11,380 bases of DNA from Sulfurimonas sp. (GTDB lineage Bacteria > Campylobacterota > Campylobacteria > Campylobacterales > Sulfurimonadaceae): NCBI GenBank assembly GCA_002733945.2, contig NVXO02000004.1, positions 151,903 to 163,282 on the forward strand. The letters are read 5' to 3'. Made by a program: the position numbers and the translations under genes. Positions 6,317 through 11,380 of the stretch are shown in pieces. The notes under the pieces are model-generated. The model did not search any database and was not told the DNA's origin. It saw only the letters and a program-made list of their open reading frames with translations. The stretch's first letter is position 1; each line of letters opens with the position of its first letter.

Positions 6317-7156
6317 ATATCGCATTTTACTTGCATTCACAAACCCTTTATAAAAACTCCATGAATATACAATACGGTTAAACAATAAATATGGAAGTTT
6401 TTTCACTTGTTTGTTCTTAATATAGTATATGGATTCTCGTAAATATGATGCGCCAAAAGAAAGAACTGTTGTTATGGTGGAGATAGATTTATTAGGATAG
6501 ATATAAACATCAGCTTCACCCTCTATCTTCCTTCTTGATGCTAACTGTTTAAGTGTATAGTTATGGGAATGCATAGCTATAGCATCTTTTACATAAGCTA
6601 TTTTATAGCCTTTACGTTTTATTTGTACACCCCAATGTGTATCCTCGGAACCCCAGGAGTCAGTATAAAATTTTTGTAATCTCCATACACTTTTTTTCAT
6701 GCAAGCGATAGGAAGAGAATAGTGCATCCATTCTGGTTGATATCCAGACTTAGTAAATGCTCTTTCATAATCATGCTTGACCCATAAATCTGCTTCTGGT
6801 CGTATTATTTGTCTACCATATGATGCAGCAGTTTTAGCATCATCTAATGGTAGTAAAAGTCGAGAGAGAGCCAAAGGATCAAGCAATACAACATCAGAAT
6901 TTATAAATACTATTAGTTCTGTTTGTGCTTTTTCAATAGCTTGGTTTAATACTTTACCTGGAAAGTAAGTTCCTGGTTCAATAGCTAAAAGTTCATGGGG
7001 GTAGGGCTCTATCATTTTTAAAGTATTGTCAGTAGAGCCTGAGTCAACTATTAAAAGCTTAATGTTTAGATTCTTTTGTTTCATTAATGCCGCTAGTGCT
7101 TGGTCAATGATCCATTCTACATTAAAAGTACGGACAATGACAGTAGCTGTTTTCAT
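6290..7156 (-). CDS. Glycosyltransferase family 2 (GT-A fold)
   Basis: The 288-residue product opens with the GT2 nucleotide-binding strand (TATVIVRTFNVEWIIDQAL). It has the conserved VDSGSTDNT with D38 and D43, and FINSDVV with D88 in the metal-binding DxD position. The acidic SEDTHWG in mid-protein is the usual catalytic-base region, followed by RKGYKIAYV and a HSHNYTLKQ segment seen in rhamnosyltransferase-like GT2 proteins. The C-terminal part is basic and aromatic and may sit on the membrane, but no clear transmembrane helix is seen. It is the last gene of the minus-strand operon. Its ATG overlaps the stop of the deacetylase-like gene by four bases (ATGA), which implies coupled translation. 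It probably adds one sugar of the repeat unit; donor and acceptor are unknown. Confidence 0.9.
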   Translation of the reverse strand: MKTATVIVRTFNVEWIIDQALAALMKQKNLNIKLLIVDSGSTDNTLKMIEPYPHELLAIEPGTYFPGKVLNQAIEKAQTELIVFINSDVVLLDPLALSRLLLPLDDAKTAASYGRQIIRPEADLWVKHDYERAFTKSGYQPEWMHYSLPIACMKKSVWRLQKFYTDSWGSEDTHWGVQIKRKGYKIAYVKDAIAMHSHNYTLKQLASRRKIEGEADVYIYPNKSISTITTVLSFGASYLRESIYYIKNKQVKKLPYLLFNRIVYSWSFYKGFVNASKMRYKITFGNYQ

Positions 7157-7974
7157 GCTGCAATCTCTTGTAAAGATATTAGGTCACTCATAAAGACAGC
7201 TTCCCTAGTTTGTATATAGTCTAATATTTTTTTCACTGACTTAAACTCATCTGCTAGGTACATTGTAATGGGATGGATTATCATAACAGATAGAATATTT
7301 TTCATTTCATTATCTTGTAATTGTGTTAGAACTAACTTACTCCATTCTTCAATATAGTATGATTGAGAACCAAAATCATCAGACCAGTCGTAGCGTTTTT
7401 GCCATTGTTTTATCCATTGGGGTGTTCTTTCAGCATGAATGATATGTTCGTGATCTGGAATTATATTAATAGGAAGGTTATATATTCCAGATATATGATT
7501 TACTAAATCATGCTGTTCTTTATTAACCCCGTCTGAGCATATATTTATTCCAAGTCTCTGTAGTATATTTTCTGTATTGGGTCCATGCATATACATATGG
7601 TTTCTCCATATATTAATACTTTGTCCTGTTTTAGCATAAATAATATCTATTGTTTTTTTTGTATCATAATATTGATATGCATAAGGTCCATTGTAGTTTT
7701 TTGTTATTTTATTCCAGACTCTATGTAGTAGTTCGGGCTTAAATGCCTCATAGTTATGTCCACCAATTTCTATGTTTGGACTTTCTACTATAGGTTTTAC
7801 TTCATCCCACTCTTCATCAAAAGATTTTCCAGTTATAAAGAATGATCCTTTTATATCTCTAGCTTCCATCATCTTTACAAATTCTCCAGCTAGATACATC
7901 TCTGTTTTGTCACTATGAAGTTGGTTCCCTGTTTTTAGACTCATATGATGTAGGTCTGCTGTTAAACAAATCAT
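7153..7974 (-). CDS. Divergent polysaccharide deacetylase-like protein (CE4/NodB fold)
   Basis: The 273 residues follow the NodB-type deacetylase order with altered motifs. A first strand carries an Asp (LTADLHH, D7), in place of TFDD. GSFFITGKSF and IEIGGHNYEAF follow, with H73 matching the first His of the HxxxH metal motif. Then come IWRNHMY (R124, H126) and a late SVMIIHPITMYL (H234), matching the LxxHP motif. The second metal His of motif two is replaced by Phe in HNYEAF, so metal binding may use another residue such as H126 or be lost. There is no signal peptide, so it would act in the cytoplasm, unlike most cell-wall deacetylases but consistent with acting on lipid-linked intermediates. 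The ATGA overlap with the upstream gene and a GGAG site support the start. The fold is likely; activity is uncertain. Confidence 0.72.
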   Translation of the reverse strand: MICLTADLHHMSLKTGNQLHSDKTEMYLAGEFVKMMEARDIKGSFFITGKSFDEEWDEVKPIVESPNIEIGGHNYEAFKPELLHRVWNKITKNYNGPYAYQYYDTKKTIDIIYAKTGQSINIWRNHMYMHGPNTENILQRLGINICSDGVNKEQHDLVNHISGIYNLPINIIPDHEHIIHAERTPQWIKQWQKRYDWSDDFGSQSYYIEEWSKLVLTQLQDNEMKNILSVMIIHPITMYLADEFKSVKKILDYIQTREAVFMSDLISLQEIAA

Positions 7975-9176
7975 GATTTCTCCAATTTAATATTATGAAT
8001 ATTGAGTACATTTATAAAGTTAGTATCTCCATATTTTGCCCATAGCAGTAAAAAGCCATTTAGAAGTGATGTCTCATTAATATTTTCAGTGGAAAGTATT
8101 TTTTTGAACATAGTATGATACCTCTCTGGATATACTTTATAGGCTATATAAGGAAATAAAAGAGATAGTATCCCTTTTGCTCCAAACTGCATGTAGCTTA
8201 TGGCTTGAAAAGGACTATCAAGCTCTGTAATAATAGAGGGCTTTTTTAGTCCATATATACAAGACTTGATTTTTTGTGGTAAATTTTGACGAGAAAAACT
8301 TTTTTTATCTAGGGCAGTGGCTAAATAATTGTCCCAATTTAATTCTGTTTTGTTAAGATTGATAGTTTCACAATAAAGGTGAATAGATGAAAAAATTTCA
8401 ATAAGTTCGTCATTCCATGATTCTAGATCTTTTAGTAAGTACTCTTCATAATTAGGAAGAAATCTAAATGAAATCGCCTCAGAATAAAGTGTTTTTATCT
8501 TAGGGTCAATAGATGTTGATTGAGACATATTCGATTGTTTTTTTGCATAACTCCAGTGATATAAGTTATTAAAATATAATAAAGCATCCCCATAACCAAT
8601 TATTGCCTTAATGCAATGTTTAATAATTAACTTTCTTTCCTCTTTCATTAAACTTTCTTTTTGTAGCAAAAGTCTATTTATAAGTAAAAGTGTTCCTCTG
8701 TTGACTATTAATTGCCTAACATCGGTAGTATCTATATTATAAATAGAAAATGATTTATGTTCTTTTAAAAATGTAGAATTTCCTAATAAAGTTTTATGTC
8801 CATAACGCATATCGTAACCAATTACCAAACCATTGAGGTTTAAAAGTTTTTGTTTGTTTATAGTAAACATATCTATACCTATGCTATACTTTTTAGAAGT
8901 CACTTGAAGTAACTCATTTACTAAGTTGATTGTATGTGCAGGAATACGACCATTATGAATATATAACAAGTCTAAATTATTATGTGGAGAGGGTACGAGG
9001 TTTTCTATAACAACACCACCTTCACCACGGCCATAGCCACCAATAAGAATTAATGCAGCAGTTTGCTCATGTGAAAAATTATCTTTAAATACATTAGATA
9101 CCTCCACTAATACTTTATGAAGAAAATCTTCAACATTCTTATTATTGTAGTAGGTTAGTTTTTGTTTATGCAACAT
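7971..9176 (-). CDS. Nucleotidyltransferase-fold protein of unknown function
   Basis: This 401-residue protein has, at residues 42-73, the signature region of the polymerase-beta-like nucleotidyltransferase superfamily: LILIGGYGRGEGG followed by NNLDLLYI, and a later IGIDMFTI (D102) that could be the third acidic residue. The usual DxD is N67-x-D69 here, so one metal ligand is changed. The remaining 280 residues are mostly helical, with a basic, leucine-rich middle (LLLINRLLLQ), and match nothing I recognise. There is no signal peptide or clear membrane span. A good AAAGGAAG site precedes ATG 9176, which overlaps the end of the GT4 gene by 11 bases. It shares a tightly coupled operon with glycosyltransferases, so transfer of a nucleotide or phospho-substituent onto a glycan or protein is possible but unproven. 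Confidence 0.72.
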   Translation of the reverse strand: MLHKQKLTYYNNKNVEDFLHKVLVEVSNVFKDNFSHEQTAALILIGGYGRGEGGVVIENLVPSPHNNLDLLYIHNGRIPAHTINLVNELLQVTSKKYSIGIDMFTINKQKLLNLNGLVIGYDMRYGHKTLLGNSTFLKEHKSFSIYNIDTTDVRQLIVNRGTLLLINRLLLQKESLMKEERKLIIKHCIKAIIGYGDALLYFNNLYHWSYAKKQSNMSQSTSIDPKIKTLYSEAISFRFLPNYEEYLLKDLESWNDELIEIFSSIHLYCETINLNKTELNWDNYLATALDKKSFSRQNLPQKIKSCIYGLKKPSIITELDSPFQAISYMQFGAKGILSLLFPYIAYKVYPERYHTMFKKILSTENINETSLLNGFLLLWAKYGDTNFINVLNIHNIKLEKS

Positions 9177-10350
9177 GAAAATCTTCCTTTTGTGTTAGGT
9201 CGCAAAATATATTGTAAAGTGTATTACAATGCTGTAAAGAAGTGAATTTTTTCTGATAAGCTTCAAGTCCATGTTGCCCCATTCTACTAATGGATTGAGG
9301 ATTCTTAGCTGCTTCTTCTATTACTTTACTGAGTCCACTAGAATCATTACTACTAAAAAGCTGACCTGTAATCCCATCAACAAGCCATTCTCTTATCCCA
9401 CCAACATCTGCTGCAATAACAGCTTTAGAATACTTCATTGCCTCAATTCCAACAAGGTTAAATGTTTCTGGAGCACGACTTGGTATAACTACTGCATAGG
9501 CCTTTAAATAATAAGCAGATAAATCACTTGGTTTAATCTTTCCATGAAAACTTACTTTATGAGAAATACCAAGGTTTTTAGCTTGTTGTTCTAATGCATA
9601 CTGTTGTTTTCCATCTCCACAAATATCCAAGGTAATATTATCATGATGATTAAGCTTTGCAATTGCATCTAATAAAGTATCAATACCTTTTCCTCTGACA
9701 AGTTGACCTACATATAAAAAACATTTCTTTTTTGTAATATTATTTGAATAACTAATACTATTTAAAGGATTAGAAAAGAGTAGTATTTTTGATATTTTTT
9801 CGTTATTGAAATTATGAAGAATAAGATGGTTTTTCATATATTCAGAAGCAACAATGATGTGGTCAAATCTTTTTAGAGTCTCTTGTACTGCATTGATTTT
9901 ACTAAGAGTATTCACTGATATATAAGGGAAAGAATCGGTCTTGTTTATAAAGCCAAGACAGGTATAGCAATTTAAACCTACCTTTTTGCTGCAAGTAGTA
10001 TGTCCTATTGTTGTATATTTATGCTCTCGTAAGCAAAATTTTTTATGATCGTGGATAAATCCAATTACAGGTATCTTTAAATTTGAAAGTTTTTCTAATA
10101 CTTGTTCATTATTTACTTGGTGTACATAGATTATGTCAGGTTTAATAAGAGAAACTTGTTGTTCTAAGTCTGCTAATACACTAATAAATGAGAATATTTT
10201 TGAATATTCATAGTCTACTCTATTATCAACATTATATAAAAGTATATTTTCAACATCATATTCTTGAGATAAAGTATGTGCACTTTGATATATATATGTT
10301 TCTGCCCCGCCAGTGAAACTTGCTGCATCATTTATCCATAGAATTTTCAT
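9166..10350 (-). CDS. Glycosyltransferase family 4 with a four-cysteine insert
   Basis: The 394-residue enzyme begins with a classic GT4 loop, NDAASFTGGAETYI (residues 7-20). The N-terminal domain has HD at 100-101, then a cysteine-rich insert with C106, C120, C128 and C131 (the last two as CYTC), a pattern known in a subset of GT4 enzymes and possibly structural or metal-binding. The donor domain starts with FLYVGQLVRGKG (residue 211) and contains the EX7E motif PETFNLVGIEAM with E295 and E303. It ends at a normal length. A clear AAAGGAT site precedes the ATG, and the ATGA overlaps the stop of the 71-residue gene. It is cytoplasmic and presumably extends a lipid-linked oligosaccharide; specificity is unknown. 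Confidence 0.92.
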   Translation of the reverse strand: MKILWINDAASFTGGAETYIYQSAHTLSQEYDVENILLYNVDNRVDYEYSKIFSFISVLADLEQQVSLIKPDIIYVHQVNNEQVLEKLSNLKIPVIGFIHDHKKFCLREHKYTTIGHTTCSKKVGLNCYTCLGFINKTDSFPYISVNTLSKINAVQETLKRFDHIIVASEYMKNHLILHNFNNEKISKILLFSNPLNSISYSNNITKKKCFLYVGQLVRGKGIDTLLDAIAKLNHHDNITLDICGDGKQQYALEQQAKNLGISHKVSFHGKIKPSDLSAYYLKAYAVVIPSRAPETFNLVGIEAMKYSKAVIAADVGGIREWLVDGITGQLFSSNDSSGLSKVIEEAAKNPQSISRMGQHGLEAYQKKFTSLQHCNTLYNIFCDLTQKEDFHVA

Positions 10351-10562
10351 GATTTATCCTTTACTTGTATATATAGGCTTATTTTTCTAAAGTGTATATC
10401 TGTATACTTACTTGAATGTTTTCCAGTCTTATAGATACCTATCTCACCCTCATATTTTATGTTATTAGAGGGCCTTGTTTCAATAATGTTATGTAGTGGT
10501 GGAAACATCTTAAATTCCTTATTTTTAATACTATAAACAAAGTTGTTGCAAATGGATTGCAT
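10347..10562 (-). CDS. Small protein of unknown function, 71 residues
   Basis: I choose ATG 10562-10560, which sits in a TAATG overlap with the stop of the PilZ-like gene. A GTG nine bases earlier is possible but unnecessary. No strong ribosome site is seen, so translation probably depends on ribosomes finishing the upstream gene. The product is basic, rich in Lys, Ile and Tyr, with no signal peptide, membrane span or recognisable motif; its second half looks beta-rich. The gene ends in a four-base overlap with the GT4 start. Tight coupling on both sides is the main reason to accept it as a real gene. It could be a partner of the PilZ-like protein or of the glycosyltransferase, but nothing in its sequence shows that. 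Confidence 0.55.
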   Translation of the reverse strand: MQSICNNFVYSIKNKEFKMFPPLHNIIETRPSNNIKYEGEIGIYKTGKHSSKYTDIHFRKISLYIQVKDKS

Positions 10563-11380
10563 TATGCACACAAGTATTTAAGTTCTTTGATACATTCTCT
10601 TGATCGTGTTGTTACAAGATCTTGGAATAACTCTATGCTTTTTTCAGAAGTATCTATAATATGTAATGTAAAGGTTTGTGTTCTACCATTAAACTTAGAA
10701 TAAATAAACTTAACAAGTAATGTATATTGAACTTTCTCCTTGTATATTAGGAGACGTAAGGTATTGTTATCAATAACTAGTTTTGAAATATCGCCAGAGC
10801 CATAAATTTCATTAAATGAAACAGCAGAAAGTTTAATGTCAGCTTGACTGCCTAATGAGATAAGCTGTGCTGAGAGCTGTTCTTTGAGTTCAACTGTTAA
10901 TGATTTTCGATTTATATTATTATATGTCATAACAACCAACTTTGTTAATGTAACTCGATTTAAGACGAAATCAACATTTTCTATAGTGGCGTTAATATGA
11001 AAGCCGTATTTTTTTATCTCTATTAGTGTTTGATTAGTATTAGTAATGGCAGCAAGTTGCATAGGATCTGTTTCAAAAGTATATGACCCCTTATCTATAC
11101 TTACCAATGTTGTTTTATAGTTTAATTTCATGCCGCTATAGTAATTGATAAAGTGTAATTCACAATTTCCTTTTTGTATTATAGTAAGTAATTTTTTAGA
11201 AATTGAATTAAATTGTAGTCTTACATCATCATTTCCATGGGTGAAATGCTCAGCATGTTCAAGGGTGTCGATAATTGAATTTATATCATCATCAGTATTC
11301 TTGGTTAAGACAACTTTTTCAAATTTTAGTTGATTTGTTATATAGTCTGACTTTATATTGTCATATGATTTAATGATTCT
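10562..11380 (-). CDS. PilZ-like protein, C-terminal 272 residues (5' end beyond the right edge)
   Basis: The minus-strand frame is open from the last base of the window to the TAA at 10564-10562, with no stop in between. The ATG at 11131 is therefore probably an internal Met, not the start: the 83 codons before it read as ordinary protein (VRLQFNSISKKLL, LHFINYYSG) and join smoothly to MKLNYKTTLV. The pattern resembles two-part PilZ proteins of Campylobacterota, with an N-terminal YcgR-like beta domain, a mid segment, and a C-terminal barrel ending in a helix (SRECIKELKYL). The c-di-GMP motifs RxxxR and DxSxxG are not recognisable; the nearest match is AVSFNEI. Ligand binding is therefore doubtful. 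It is the first visible gene of the minus-strand glycan operon and could be its regulator. The reading frame is firm; the family is tentative. Confidence 0.6.
   Translation of the reverse strand, partial: RIIKSYDNIKSDYITNQLKFEKVVLTKNTDDDINSIIDTLEHAEHFTHGNDDVRLQFNSISKKLLTIIQKGNCELHFINYYSGMKLNYKTTLVSIDKGSYTFETDPMQLAAITNTNQTLIEIKKYGFHINATIENVDFVLNRVTLTKLVVMTYNNINRKSLTVELKEQLSAQLISLGSQADIKLSAVSFNEIYGSGDISKLVIDNNTLRLLIYKEKVQYTLLVKFIYSKFNGRTQTFTLHIIDTSEKSIELFQDLVTTRSRECIKELKYLCA

Noticed and set aside
11145..11333. Plus-strand 62-residue open frame at the right edge
   Set aside because: The opposite strand is continuously open and continues the PilZ-like protein, so this is a shadow.
1..11380. CRISPR array, tRNA, rRNA or insertion sequence
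   Set aside because: No regularly spaced repeats, cloverleaf-like segments, transposase motifs or flanking inverted repeats were seen on either strand.

Overview
The window is a strongly AT-rich stretch of bacterial DNA, densely packed, with short intergenic gaps and many stop/start overlaps. Base composition, lysine- and isoleucine-rich proteins, a cytoplasmic REC-histidine kinase paired with an OmpR-type regulator, and the style of the PilZ-like and globin-like proteins together suggest a free-living Campylobacterota member (Sulfurimonas/Sulfuricurvum/Arcobacter-like). This placement is by impression and was not searched. No RNA genes, insertion sequences or CRISPR arrays were seen. No gene-free stretch exceeds about 115 bases.

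Layout. Bases 1-206 hold the 5' end of a minus-strand gene whose N-terminus resembles a globin-coupled sensor. A 114-base divergent intergenic region (207-320) carries an extended -10 promoter reading left, a weaker -10 reading right, and a perfect palindrome between them. A plus-strand operon (321-6270) follows: a GT4 glycosyltransferase; a fusion of a WecG/TagA (GT26) glycosyltransferase with an initiating phosphoglycosyl transferase; a small STAS protein; a left-handed beta-helix protein; a disrupted uridine-kinase-like gene; a REC-histidine kinase; and an OmpR-family response regulator. A minus-strand operon (11380-6290) converges on it. In transcription order it encodes a PilZ-like protein running off the window edge, a 71-residue unknown protein, a GT4 glycosyltransferase, a nucleotidyltransferase-fold protein, a divergent polysaccharide deacetylase and a GT2 glycosyltransferase. 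Every junction in this second operon overlaps by 1 to 11 bases.

How the parts may work together (inference). This looks like a surface polysaccharide or exopolysaccharide locus. The PGT half of the fusion would load the first sugar phosphate on the lipid carrier, and its GT26 half could add the second sugar. The GT4 and GT2 enzymes would extend the chain, and the deacetylase could modify it. The STAS protein, the two-component pair, the PilZ-like protein and the possible globin-sensor gene are candidate regulators. The STAS protein has Ala where phosphorylatable STAS proteins carry Ser, which recalls the SypA switch of the Vibrio fischeri syp biofilm locus. No flippase, polymerase or export gene lies inside the window, so the rest of the pathway must be elsewhere if this reading is right.
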